From positions 13,844,707 through 13,908,706 of the forward strand of contig OX459098.1 of the NCBI GenBank assembly GCA_949775045.1: a stretch of 64,000 nt of DNA. Reading direction: 5' to 3'. How positions within the stretch are numbered: the first letter of the stretch is position 1; every line of letters starts with the position of its first letter. The translations under genes and the position numbers were made by a program. The notes under the pieces were generated by a model. It was not told the origin of the DNA. It did no database searches and saw nothing but the letters and a program-made list of their open reading frames with translations. This DNA is from Metridium senile. Taxonomy: Eukaryota; Cnidaria; Anthozoa; Actiniaria; Metridiidae. This document shows, piece after piece, positions 46,601 through 59,244 of this stretch.

Positions 46601-49600
46601 TTTTAGGGATGTTTAGAAAAATATTGAAAATTGATCAAAATTGAGAATGTTTCCTCTACCCCCTAGCATCGAAAATTTCAATTTTTTCACCAAATTGAAA
46701 TTGTTGAATTTTTCATCTATTTTGATTGGTAATCATTCTAGGATTGAGCAGATAACATATAGACTTCAATCAGATAGTTTTAGGGATGTTTAGAAAAATA
46801 TTGAAAATTGATCAAAATTGAGAATTTTTCCTCTACCCCCTAGCATCGAAAATATCAATTTTTTCACCAAATTGAAATTGTTGAATTTTTCATCTATTTT
46901 GATTGGTAATCATTCTAGGATTGATCAGATAACATATAGACTTCAATCAGATAGTTTTAGGGATGTTTAGAAAAATATTGAAAATTGATCAAAATTGAGA
47001 ATTTTTCCTCTACCCCCTAGCATCGAAAATATCAATTTTTTCACCAAATTGAAATTGTTGAATTTTTCATCTATTTTGATTGGTAATCATTCTAGGATTG
47101 AGCAGATAACATATAGACTTCAATCAGATAGTTTTAGGGATGTTTAGAAAAATATTGAAAATTGATCAAAATTGAGAATGTTTCCTCTACCCCCTAGCAT
47201 CGAAAATTTCAATTTTTTTACCAAATTGAAATTGTTGAATTTTTCATCTATTTTGATTGGTAATCATTCTAGGATTGAGCAGATAACATATAGACTTCAA
47301 TCAGATAGTTTTAGGAATGTTTAGAAAAATATTGAAAATTGATCAAAATTGAGAATTTTTCCTCTACCCCCTAGCATCGAAAATTTCAATTTTTTCACCA
47401 AATTGAAATTGTTGAATTTTTCATCTATTTTGATTAGTAATCATTCTAGGATTGAGCAGATAACATATAGACTTCAATCAGATAGTTTTAGGGATGTTTA
47501 GAAAAATATTGAAAATTGATCAAAATTGAGAATTTTTCCTCTACCCCCTAGCATCGAAAATTTCAATTTTTTCACCAAATTGAAATTGTTGAATTTTTCA
47601 TCTATTTTGATTGGTAATCATTCTAGGATTGATCAGATAACATATAGACTTCAATCAGATAGTTTTAGGGATGTTTAGAAAAATATTGAAAATTGATCAA
47701 AATTGAGAATTTTTCCTCTACCCCCTAGCATCGAAAATTTCAATTTTTTCACCAAATTGAAATTGTTGAATTTTTCATCTATTTTGATTAGTAATCATTC
47801 TAGGATTGAGCAGATAACATATAGACTTCAATCAGATAGTTTTAGGGATGTTTAGAAAAATATTGAAAATTGATCAAAATTGAGAATGTTTCCTCTATCC
47901 CCTAGCATCGAAAATTTCAATTTTTTCACCAAATTGAAATTGTTGAATTTTTCATCTATTTTGATTGGTAATCATTCTAGGATTGATCAGATAACATATA
48001 GACTTCAATCAGATAGTTTTAGGGATGTTTAGAAAAATATTGAAAATTGATCAAAATTGAGAATTTTTCCTCTACCCCCTAGCATCGAAAATTTCAATTT
48101 TTTCACCAAATTGAAATTGTTGAATTTTTCATCTATTTTGTTGGTAATCATTCTAGGATTGATCAGATAACATATAGACTTCAATCAGATAGTTTTAGGG
48201 ATGTTTAGAAAAATATTGAAAATTGATCAAAATTGAGAATTTTTCCTCTACCCCCTAGCATCGAAAATATCAATTTTTTCACCAAATTGAAATTGTTGAA
48301 TTTTTCATCTATTTTGATTGGTAATCATTCTAGGATTGAGCAGATAACATATAGACTTCAATCAGATAGTTTTAGGGATGTTTAGAAAAATATTGAAAAT
48401 TGATCAAAATTGAGAATTTTTCCTCTACCCCCTAGCATCGAAAATTTCAATTTTTTCACCAAATTGAAATTGTTGAATTTTTCATCTATTTTGATTGGTA
48501 ATCATTCTAGGATTGATCAGATAACATATAGACTTCAATCAGATAGTTTTAGGGATGTTTAGAAAAATATTGAAAATTGATCAAAATTGAGAATTTTTCC
48601 TCTACCCCCTAGCATCGAAAATTTCAATTTTTTCACCAAATTGAAATTGTTGAATTTTTCATCTATTTTGATTAGTAATCATTCTAGGATTGAGCAGATA
48701 ACATATAGACTTCAATCAGATAGTTTTAGGGATGTTTAGAAAAATATTGAAAATTGATCAAAATTGAGAATGTTTCCTCTACCCCCTAGCATCGAAAATT
48801 TCAATTTTTTCACCAAATTGAAATTGTTGAATTTTTCATCTATTTTGATTGGTAATCATTCTAGGATTGATCAGATAACATATAGACTTCAATCAGATAG
48901 TTTTAGGGATGTTTAGAAAAATATTGAAAATTGATCAAAATTGAGAATTTTTCCTCTACCCCCTAGCATCGAAAATTTCAATTTTTTCACCAAATTGAAA
49001 TTGTTGAATTTTTCATCTATTTTGTTGGTAATCATTCTAGGATTGATCAGATAACATATAGACTTCAATCAGATAGTTTTAGGGATGTTTAGAAAAATAT
49101 TGAAAATTGATCAAAATTGAGAATTTTTCCTCTACCCCCTAGCATCGAAAATATCAATTTTTTCACCAAATTGAAATTGTTGAATTTTTCATCTATTTTG
49201 ATTGGTAATCATTCTAGGATTGATCAGATAACATATAGACTTCAATCAGATAGTTTTAGGGATGTTTAGAAAAATATTGAAAATTGATCAAAATTGAGAA
49301 TTTTTCCTCTACCCCCTAGCATCGAAAATATCAATTTTTTCACCAAATTGAAATTGTTGAATTTTTCATCTATTTTGATTGGTAATCATTCTAGGATTGA
49401 TCAGATAACATATAGACTTCAATCAGATAGTTTTAGGGATGTTTAGAAAAATATTGAAAATTGATCAAAATTGAGAATTTTTCCTCTACCCCCTAGCTTC
49501 GAAAATATCAATTTTTTCACCAAATTGAAATTGTTGAATTTTTCATCTATTTTGATTGGTAATCATTCTAGGATTGAGCAGATAACATATAGACTTCAAT

Positions 49601-52600
49601 CAGATAGTTTTAGGGATGTTTAGAAAAATATTGAAAATTGATCAAAATTGAGAATGTTTCCTCTACCCCCTAGCATCGAAAATTTCAATTTTTTTACCAA
49701 ATTGAAATTGTTGAATTTTTCATCTATTTTGATTGGTAATCATTCTAGGATTGAGCAGATAACATATAGACTTCAATCAGATAGTTTTAGGAATGTTTAG
49801 AAAAATATTGAAAATTGATCAAAATTGAGAATTTTTCCTCTACCCCCTAGCATCGAAAATTTCAATTTTTTCACCAAATTGAAATTGTTGAATTTTTCAT
49901 CTATTTTGATTGGTAATCATTCTAGGATTGAGCAGATAACATATAGACTTCAATCAGATAGTTTTAGGGATGTTTAGAAAAATATTGAAAATTGATCAAA
50001 ATTGAGAATTTTTCCTCTACCCCCTAGCATCGAAAATTTCAATTTTTTCACCAAATTGAAATTGTTGAATTTTTCATCTATTTTGATTGGTAATCATTCT
50101 AGGATTGATCAGATAACATATAGACTTCAATCAGATAGTTTTAGGGATGTTTAGAAAAATATTGAAAATTGATCAAAATTGAGAATTTTTCCTCTACCCC
50201 CTAGCATCGAAAATTTCAATTTTTTCACCAAATTGAAATTGTTGAATTTTTCATCTATTTTGATTAGTAATCATTCTAGGATTGAGCAGATAACATATAG
50301 ACTTCAATCAGATAGTTTTAGGGATGTTTAGAAAAATATTGAAAATTGATCAAAATTGAGAATGTTTCCTCTACCCCCTAGCATCGAAAATTTCAATTTT
50401 TTCACCAAATTGAAATTGTTGAATTTTTCATCTATTTTGATTGGTAATCATTCTAGGATTGATCAGATAACATATAGACTTCAATCAGATAGTTTTAGGG
50501 ATGTTTAGAAAAATATTGAAAATTGATCAAAATTGAGAATTTTTCCTCTACCCCCTAGCATCGAAAATTTCAATTTTTTCACCAAATTGAAATTGTTGAA
50601 TTTTTCATCTATTTTGTTGGTAATCATTCTAGGATTGATCAGATAACATATAGACTTCAATCAGATAGTTTTAGGGATGTTTAGAAAAATATTGAAAATT
50701 GATCAAAATTGAGAATGTTTCCTCTACCCCCTAGCATCGAAAATTTCAATTTTTTCACCAAATTGAAATTGTTGAATTTTTCATCTATTTTGATTGGTAA
50801 TCATTCTAGGATTGAGCAGATAACATATAGACTTCAATCAGATAGTTTTAGGGATGTTTAGAAAAATATTGAAAATTGATCAAAATTGAGAATTTTTCCT
50901 CTACCCCCTAGCATCGAAAATATCAATTTTTTCACCAAATTGAAATTGTTGAATTTTTCATCTATTTTGATTGGTAATCATTCTAGGATTGATCAGATAA
51001 CATATAGACTTCAATCAGATAGTTTTAGGGATGTTTAGAAAAATATTGAAAATTGATCAAAATTGAGAATTTTTCCTCTACCCCCTAGCATCGAAAATAT
51101 CAATTTTTTCACCAAATTGAAATTGTTGAATTTTTCATCTATTTTGATTGGTAATCATTCTAGGATTGAGCAGATAACATATAGACTTCAATCAGATAGT
51201 TTTAGGGATGTTTAGAAAAATATTGAAAATTGATCAAAATTGAGAATGTTTCCTCTACCCCCTAGCATCGAAAATTTCAATTTTTTTACCAAATTGAAAT
51301 TGTTGAATTTTTCATCTATTTTGATTGGTAATCATTCTAGGATTGAGCAGATAACATATAGACTTCAATCAGATAGTTTTAGGAATGTTTAGAAAAATAT
51401 TGAAAATTGATCAAAATTGAGAATTTTTCCTCTACCCCCTAGCATCGAAAATTTCAATTTTTTCACCAAATTGAAATTGTTGAATTTTTCATCTATTTTG
51501 ATTGGTAATCATTCTAGGATTGAGCAGATAACATATAGACTTCAATCAGATAGTTTTAGGGATGTTTAGAAAAATATTGAAAATTGATCAAAATTGAGAA
51601 TTTTTCCTCTAATCCCTAGCATCGAAAATTTCAATTTTTTCACCAAATTGAAATTGTTGAATTTTTCATCTATTTTGATTGGTAATCATTCTAGGATTGA
51701 TCAGATAACATATAGACTTCAATCAGATAGTTTTAGGGATGTTTAGAAAAATATTGAAAATTGATCAAAATTGAGAATTTTTCCTCTACCCCCTAGCATC
51801 GAAAATTTCAATTTTTTCACCAAATTGAAATTGTTGAATTTTTCATCTATTTTGATTAGTAATCATTCTAGGATTGAGCAGATAACATATAGACTTCAAT
51901 CAGATAGTTTTAGGGATGTTTAGAAAAATATTGAAAATTGATCAAAATTGAGAATGTTTCCTCTATCCCCTAGCATCGAAAATTTCAATTTTTTCACCAA
52001 ATTGAAATTGTTGAATTTTTCATCTATTTTGATTAGTAATCATTCTAGGATTGATCAGATAACATATAGACTTCAATCAGATAGTTTTAGGGATGTTTAG
52101 AAAAATATTGAAAATTGATCAAAATTGAGAATTTTTCCTCTACCCCCTAGCATCGAAAATTTCAATTTTTTCACCAAATTGAAATTGTTGAATTTTTCAT
52201 CTATTTTGTTGGTAATCATTCTAGGATTGATCAGATAACATATAGACTTCAATCAGATAGTTTTAGGGATGTTTAGAAAAATATTGAAAATTGATCAAAA
52301 TTGAGAATTTTTCCTCTACCCCCTAGCATCGAAAATATCAATTTTTTCACCAAATTGAAATTGTTGAATTTTTCATCTATTTTGATTGGTAATCATTCTA
52401 GGATTGAGCAGATAACATATAGACTTCAATCAGATAGTTTTAGGGATGTTTAGAAAAATATTGAAAATTGATCAAAATTGAGAATTTTTCCTCTACCCCC
52501 TAGCATCGAAAATTTCAATTTTTTCACCAAATTGAAATTGTTGAATTTTTCATCTATTTTGTTGGTAATCATTCTAGGATTGATCAGATAACATATAGAC

Positions 52601-55600
52601 TTCAATCAGATAGTTTTAGAGATGTTTAGAAAAATATTGAAAATTGATCAAAATTGAGAATTTTTCCTCTACCCCCTAGCATCGAAAATTTCAATTTTTT
52701 CACCAAATTAAAATTGTTGAATTTTTCATCTATTTTGATTGGTAATCATCCTAGGATTGAGCAGATAACATATAGACTTCAATCAGATAGTTTTAGGGAT
52801 GTTTAGAAAAATATTGAAAATTGATCAAAATTGAGAATTTTTCCTCTACCCCCTAGCATCGAAAATTTCAATTTTTTCACCAAATTGAAATTGTTGAATT
52901 TTTCATCTATTTTGATTGGTAATCATTCTAGGATTGAGCAGATAACATATAGACTTCAATCAGATAGTTTTAGGGATGTTTAGAAAAATATTGAAAATTG
53001 ATCAAAATTGAGAATTTTTCCTCTACCCCCTAGCATCGAAAATTTCAATTTTTTCACCAAATTGAAATTGTTGAATTTTTCATCTATTTTGATTGGTAAT
53101 CATTCTAGGATTGAGCAGATAACATATAGACTTCAATCAGATAGTTTTAGGGATGTTTAGAAAAATATTGAAAATTGATCAAAATTGAGAATTTTTCCTC
53201 TACCCCCTAGCATCGAAAATTTCAATTTTTTCACCAAATTGAAATTGTTGAATTTTTCATCTATTTTGTTGGTAATCATTCTAGGATTGATCAGATAACA
53301 TATAGACTTCAATCAGATAGTTTTAGGGATGTTTAGAAAAATATTGAAAATTGATCAAAATTGAGAATTTTTCCTCTACCCCCTAGCATCGAAAATTTCA
53401 ATTTTTTCACCAAATTGAAATTGTTGAATTTTTCATCTATTTTGATTGGTAATCATTCTAGGATTGAGCAGATAACATATAGACTTCAATCAGATAGTTT
53501 TAGGGATGTTTAGAAAAATATTGAAAATTGATCAAAATTGAGAATTTTTCCTCTACCCCCTAGCATCGAAAATTTCAATTTTTTCACCAAATTGAAATTG
53601 TTGAATTTTTCATCTATTTTGATTGGTAATCATTCTAGGATTGAGCAGATAACATATAGACTTCAATCAGATAGTTTTAGGGATGTTTAGAAAAATATTG
53701 AAAATTGATCAAAATTGAGAATTTTTCCTCTACCCCCTAGCATCGAAAATTTCAATTTTTTCACCAAATTGAAATTGTTGAATTTTTCATCTATTTTGAT
53801 TGGTAATCATTCTAGGATTGAGCAGATAACATATAGACTTCAATCAGATAGTTTTAGGGATGTTTAGAAAAATATTGAAAATTGATCAAAATTGAGAATT
53901 TTTCCTATACCCCCTAGCATCGAAAATTTCAATTTTTTCACCAAATTGAAATTGTTGAATTTTTCATCTATTTTGATTGGTAATCATTCTAGGATTGAGC
54001 AGATAACATATAGACTCCAATCACATAGTTTTAGAGATGTTTAGAAAAATATTGAAAATTGATCAAAATTGAGAATTTTTCCTCTACCCCCTAGCATCGA
54101 AAATTTCAATTTTTTCACCAAATTGAAATTGTTGAATTTTTCATCTATTTTGATTGGTAATCATTCTAGGATTGATCAGATAACATATAGACTTCAATCA
54201 GATAGTTTTAGGGATGTTTAGAAAAATATTGAAAATTGATCAAAATTGAGAATTTTTCCTCTACCCCCTAGCATCGAAAATATCAATTTTTTCACCAAAT
54301 TAAAATTGTTGAATTTTTCATCTATTTTGATTGGTAATCATTCTAGGATTGAGCAGATAACATATAGACTTCAATCAGATAGTTTTAGGGATGTTTAGAA
54401 AAATATTGAAAATTGATCAAAATTGAGAATTTTTCCTCTACCCCCTACCATCGAAAATTTCAATTTTTTCACCAAATTGAAATTGTTGAATTTTTCATCT
54501 ATTTTGATTGGTAATCATTCTAGGATTGAGCAGATAACATATAGACTTCAATCAGATAGTTTTAGGGATGTTTAGAAAAATATTGAAAATTGATCAAAAT
54601 TGAGAATTTTTCCTCTACCCCCTAGCATCGAAAATTTCAATTTTTTCACCAAATTGAAATTGTTGAATTTTTCATCTATTTTGATTGGTAATCATTCTAG
54701 GATTGAGCAGATAACATATAGACTTCAATCAGATAGTTTTAGGGATGTTTAGAAAAATATTGAAAATTGATCAAAATTGAGAATTTTTCCTCTACCCCCT
54801 AGCATCGAAAATTTCAATTTTTTCACCAAATTGAAATTGTTGAATTTTTCATCTATTTTGTTGGTAATCATTCTAGGATTGATCAGATAACATATAGACT
54901 TCAATCAGATAGTTTTAGGGATGTTTAGAAAAATATTGAAAATTGATCAAAATTGAGAATTTTTCCTCTACCCCCTAGCATCGAAAATTTCAATTTTTTC
55001 ACCAAATTGAAATTGTTGAATTTTTCATCTATTTTGATTGGTAATCATTCTAGGATTGAGCAGATAACATATAGACTTCAATCAGATAGTTTTAGGGATG
55101 TTTAGAAAAATATTGAAAATTGATCAAAATTGAGAATTTTTCCTCTACCCCCTAGCATCGAAAATATCAATTTTTTCACCAAATTGAAATTGTTGAATTT
55201 TTCATCTATTTTGATTGGTAATCATTCTAGGATTGAGCAGATAACATATAGACTTCAATCAGATAGTTTTAGGGATGTTTAGAAAAATATTGAAAATTGA
55301 TCAAAATTGAGAATTTTTCCTCTACCCCCTAGCATCGAAAATTTCAATTTTTTCACCAAATTGAAATTGTTGAATTTTTCATCTATTTTGATTGGTAATC
55401 ATTCTAGGATTGAGCAGATAACATATAGACTTCAATCAGATAGTTTTAGGGATGTTTAGAAAAATATTGAAAATTGATCAAAATTGAGAATTTTTCCTCT
55501 ACCCCCTAGCATCGAAAATTTCAATTTTTTCACCAAATTGAAATTGTTGAATTTTTCATCTATTTTGATTGGTAATCATTCTAGGATTGAGCAGATAACA

Positions 55601-57636
55601 TATAGACTTCAATCAGATAGTTTTAGGGATGTTTAGAAAAATATTGAAAATTGATCAAAATTGAGAATTTTTCCTCTACCCCCTAGCATCGAAAATTTCA
55701 ATTTTTTCACCAAATTGAAATTGTTGAATTTTTCATCTATTTTGTTGGTAATCATTCTAGGATTGATCAGATAACATATAGACTTCAATCAGATAGTTTT
55801 AGGGATGTTTAGAAAAATATTGAAAATTGATCAAAATTGAGAATTTTTCCTCTACCCCCTAGCATCGAAAATTTCAATTTTTTCACCAAATTAAAATTGT
55901 TGAATTTTTCATCTATTTTGTTGGTAATCATTCTAGGATTGAGCAGATAACATATAGACTTCAATCAGATAGTTTTAGGGATGTTTAGAAAAATATTGAA
56001 AATTGATCAAAATTGAGAATTTTTCCTCTACCCCCTAGCATCGAAAATATCAATTTTTTCACCAAATTGAAATTGTTGAATTTTTCATCTATTTTGATTG
56101 GTAATCATTCTAGGATTGAGCAGATAACATATAGACTTCAATCAGATAGTTTTAGGGATGTTTAGAAAAATATTGAAAATTGATCAAAATTGAGAATTTT
56201 TCCTCTACCCCCTAGCATCGAAAATTTCAATTTTTTCACCAAATTGAAATTGTTGAATTTTTCATCTATTTTGATTGGTAATCATTCTAGGATTGAGCAG
56301 ATAACATATAGACTTCAATCAGATAGTTTTAGGGATGTTTAGAAAAATATTGAAAATTGATCAAAATTGAGAATTTTTCCTCTACCCCCTAGCATCGAAA
56401 ATTTCAATTTTTTCACCAAATTGAAATTGTTGAATTTTTCATCTATTTTGATTGGTAATCATTCTAGGATTGAGCAGATAACATATAGACTTCAATCAGA
56501 TAGTTTTAGGGATGTTTAGAAAAATATTGAAAATTGATCAAAATTGAGAATTTTTCCTCTACCCCCTAGCATCGAAAATTTCAATTTTTTCACCAAATTA
56601 AAATTGTTGAATTTTTCATCTATTTTGTTGGTAATCATTCTAGGATTGAGCAGATAACATATAGACTTCAATCAGATAGTTTTAGGGATGTTTAGAAAAA
56701 TATTGAAAATTGATCAAAATTGAGAATTTTTCCTCTACCCCCTAGCATCGAAAATTTCAATTTTTTCACCAAATTGAAATTGTTGAATTTTTCATCTATT
56801 TTGTTGGTAATCATTCTAGGATTGATCAGATAACATATAGACTTCAATCAGATAGTTTTAGGGATGTTTAGAAAAATATTGAAAATTGATCAAAATTGAG
56901 AATTTTTCCTCTACCCCCTAGCATCGAAAATTTCAATTTTTTCACCAAATTGAAATTGTTGAATTTTTCATCTATTTTGTTGGTAATCATTCTAGGATTG
57001 AGCAGATAACATATAGACTTCAATCAGATAGTTTTAGGGATGTTTAGAAAAATATTGAAAATTGATCAAAATTGAGAATTTTTCCTCTACCCCCTAGCAT
57101 CGAAAATTTCAATTTTTTCACCAAATTGAAATTGTTGAATTTTTCATCTATTTTGTTGGTAATCATTCTAGGATTGAGCAGATAACATATAGACTTCAAT
57201 CAGATAGTTTTAGGGATGTTTAGAAAAATATTGAAAATTGATCAAAATTGAGAATTTTTCCTCTACCCCCTAGCATCGAAAATTTCAATTTTTTCACCAA
57301 ATTGAAATTGTTGAATTTTTCATCTATTTTGATTGGTAATCATTCTAGGATTGAGCAGATAACATATAGACTTCAATCAGATAGTTTTAGGGATGTTTAG
57401 AAAAATATTGAAAATTGATCAAAATTGAGAATTTTTCCTCTACCCCCTAGCATCGAAAATTTCAATTTTTTCACCAAATTAAAATTGTTGAATTTTTCAT
57501 CTATTTTGTTGGTAATCATTCTAGGATTGAGCAGATAACATATAGACTTCAATCAGATAGTTTTAGGGATGTTTAGAAAAATATTGAAAATTGATCAAAA
57601 TTGAGAATTTTTCCTCTACCACCTAGCATCGAAAAT
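31685..57636 (+). repeat. Satellite array: ~147 head-to-tail copies of a 177-bp monomer in SRBD1 intron 5
   Basis: The AGAAT(T/G)TTTCC landmark recurs at 31781, 31958, 32135, 32312 and so on to 57604. That span equals 146 x 177 minus 19, and I count exactly 19 monomers with one missing A (TTTTGTTGG instead of TTTTGATTGG), so no other indel occurs. The AT-rich monomer holds an 11-bp perfect stem AATTTCAATTT/AAATTGAAATT with a 7-base loop. Variant sites recur in blocks, giving higher-order repeats. The first monomer starts at ATTGGTAATC and the last stops at CATCGAAAAT. No frame of 60 codons or more exists on either strand. The 177-bp length is close to nucleosome and centromere satellite size, but a role is unknown. 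Confidence 0.97.
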
Positions 57637-58198
57637 CTTTGATGTTGAGATATAAACAAAACCCTTTGTCTTTGCAGTAGTTTTAATATTTTGGCATTAA
57701 AATTCTATGTAAGTTTGTTGAGGCAGCCGTCAAATGCTGAATGAAAATTGGTTTCTGACAACCCGCTCTTTTTCATTGAAACTACTGGGAAGCCATTTTA
57801 AGGCAACGCATGTCGTAAAATATCAAAAACATTAATATTAAATAGATAGAGAATAAAAATAAATAATTAAGTTATTTACCGGCTAAAGGTCAGTCCGTAT
57901 AGTGAAAAACTGTCCTCGGTCTTGGAAAACGGGCCTCGGCGGACCTCGGTCCGTACATCCAAATGCGTCAGAATAGAAGTCCTTCATAAATGGCCTCCAC
58001 TTAATTAAATTATATCATAATTTTTTAAATTGATGTTTTAAGAAGAAAGCTATCATATGATAGGCATTTGCCATAACAATAACTTGTGAACGTTTGAGGG
58101 GTGGAAAAACACAATTAAATTTATAAGAAGCTGTATTGTATGGACTAGGTGCTGCATGTTTTATTTTTATGATTTTTTATTTTTATTAATTTTTCCAG
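57637..58198 (+). other. SRBD1 intron 5, right flank of the satellite
   Basis: Non-repetitive AT-rich intron with one GC-richer patch (57885-57960, CCTCGGCGGACCTCGGTCCG). It ends in a T-rich tract and TTTTTCCAG acceptor. Confidence 0.6.
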
Positions 58199-58316
58199 AT
58201 CCTCGCCATCAATCGTGCTGAAGCATTAAAAATATTAACTGTAAAAATTACCTTGAATGCCCAAATAAAAAATAACTTCATTGGATTTGTGAACAACCAC
58301 TGGAAAGCTTGTCAAG
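58199..58316 (+). CDS. SRBD1: SRBD1, exon 6
   Basis: The acceptor TTTTTCCAG and donor GTATCG bound 118 bp, phase 0 in and phase 1 out. It begins ILAINRAEALKILTVK, which directly continues the HQ at the end of exon 5 to form the conserved HxxLAxxRGExxxxLxV block of Tex/SRBD1 proteins. This proves that exons 5 and 6 flank the satellite array within one gene, and that array and exons share orientation with no rearrangement visible. Confidence 0.93.
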
Positions 58317-58380
58317 GTATCGGCAATCAAATAAATGTTATTTAAATTATTATATGAATTTTTAATCTTCCATTTTTGAC

Positions 58381-58584
58381 AGGTTCCCATTTAAATCTGT
58401 ACTTTCCCATTAAATCTGTACTGATGCAAATTTTGTTGATGTGTGCTAAACACACAGATCAACCAATCAGAGTAGTTCACAGAAATAATATACTCTGATT
58501 GGTTGATCTGTGTGTTTAGCACACATCAACACAATTTGCATGAGTACGATATAAATGGGAAAGTACAGAATTAAATGGGAACCT
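58381..58584. mobile_element. Foldback element with ~90-bp arms in SRBD1 intron 6
   Basis: The arms begin AGGTTCCCATTTAA and end ATTAAATGGGAACCT. The inner part is nearly perfect: GTTGATGTGTGCTAAACACA, then CAGATCAACCAATCAGAGTA, pairs with its complement across a ~16-bp loop. The inner stem is better preserved than the ends. Confidence 0.85.
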
Positions 58585-58639
58585 TAAAATTTAAGTTTTT
58601 ATTTCATCAATGCTGTAATTTTTTATTTATTTGTTGATT

Positions 58640-58815
58640 GATCCATGCATTTGTTTATCTATCCATCCATTCATGTATTCACTCATTTATCCAGTTTTTA
58701 CACTGTTATTTAATAGGCATGAATCCTTTCCATGTCTCTCTCTCTCTCTCATTAATTTATCTGTCAAATGTTTCCTTCATTTATTCATTCATCTATTCAT
58801 TCATTTATCCAGTTT
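58640..58815. repeat. Imperfect CATT/CATTTATC simple repeat
   Basis: Runs of ATTCATTCATTTATCCA-type words with a (TC)n stretch at 58737-58750. Two blocks both end in ATTTATCCAGTTTTTACACT. Open frames over it are artefacts. Confidence 0.7.
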
Positions 58816-58911
58816 TTACACTCTTTTATTTCCATCCTTTCAATGTGTCTATCACATATGTCAAAGATATTTATCTATAATGTTCACATTATGTTTCTAT
58901 TTCATGGAAAG

Positions 58912-58987
58912 ATGTCAAACTTTTAAACAATGCAATTGTAGATGCCTATGATAGGCTAATGGGTCCAGCTATTTGCCGACGTGAAAG
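58912..58987 (+). CDS. SRBD1: SRBD1, exon 7 (last exon in the window)
   Basis: The acceptor TTTCATGGAAAG and donor GTTAGA bound 76 bp, phase 1 in and phase 2 out. It encodes VKLLNNAIVDAYDRLMGPAI, then CRRER, matching the SRBD1/Tex stretch (family wording A..DAYxRLxxPSxExExR) that precedes the YqgF-like domain. The seven exons total 869 coding bases (about 289 residues). I found no exon 8 before the window end. Intron 7 is therefore at least 5 kb and the gene is cut by the edge. Confidence 0.88.
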
Positions 58988-59098
58988 GTTAGAATATTGT
59001 TCCACGATAAGTGGTTTGGCAATCATAACTACTTCTACTGTTATAGAGTGCAAACAATATATCCATGAAAATGTATATTACAAAATAGAATATAAATA

Positions 59099-59244
59099 TA
59101 GAGTACAAACACTAAAAGTGTGCAATACTTTGCACTATTTACCACTAAATAGTGTTGATTAAACAATAGAGAACAATAGAATTAGCATAATTTAGCAGTA
59201 TTTAGTGGTATTTATGTTGTACACTTTTAATGTTTGTACTCTAG
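59099..59244. mobile_element. MITE in SRBD1 intron 7
   Basis: AGAGTACAAACACTAAAAGT at the left and ACTTTTAATGTTTGTACTCT at the right are inverted matches with one difference. TTTACCACTAAATA/TATTTAGTGGTA pairs inside. The element is non-coding. Confidence 0.75.

Noticed and set aside
31685..57636. Resemblance of the regular array to a CRISPR locus
   Set aside because: Monomers are contiguous and alike over their whole length; there are no unique spacers and no cas genes, and the context is a eukaryotic intron.
31685..57636. The array as a pure assembly artefact
   Set aside because: Exons on both sides join in phase within one conserved motif, and the monomers carry ordered variant patterns. 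The copy number may still be wrong, and only long reads can settle it.
58631..58951. Plus-strand frames across the CATT repeat and exon 7
   Set aside because: Repeat-driven; one includes exon 7 bases but in the wrong frame for SRBD1.
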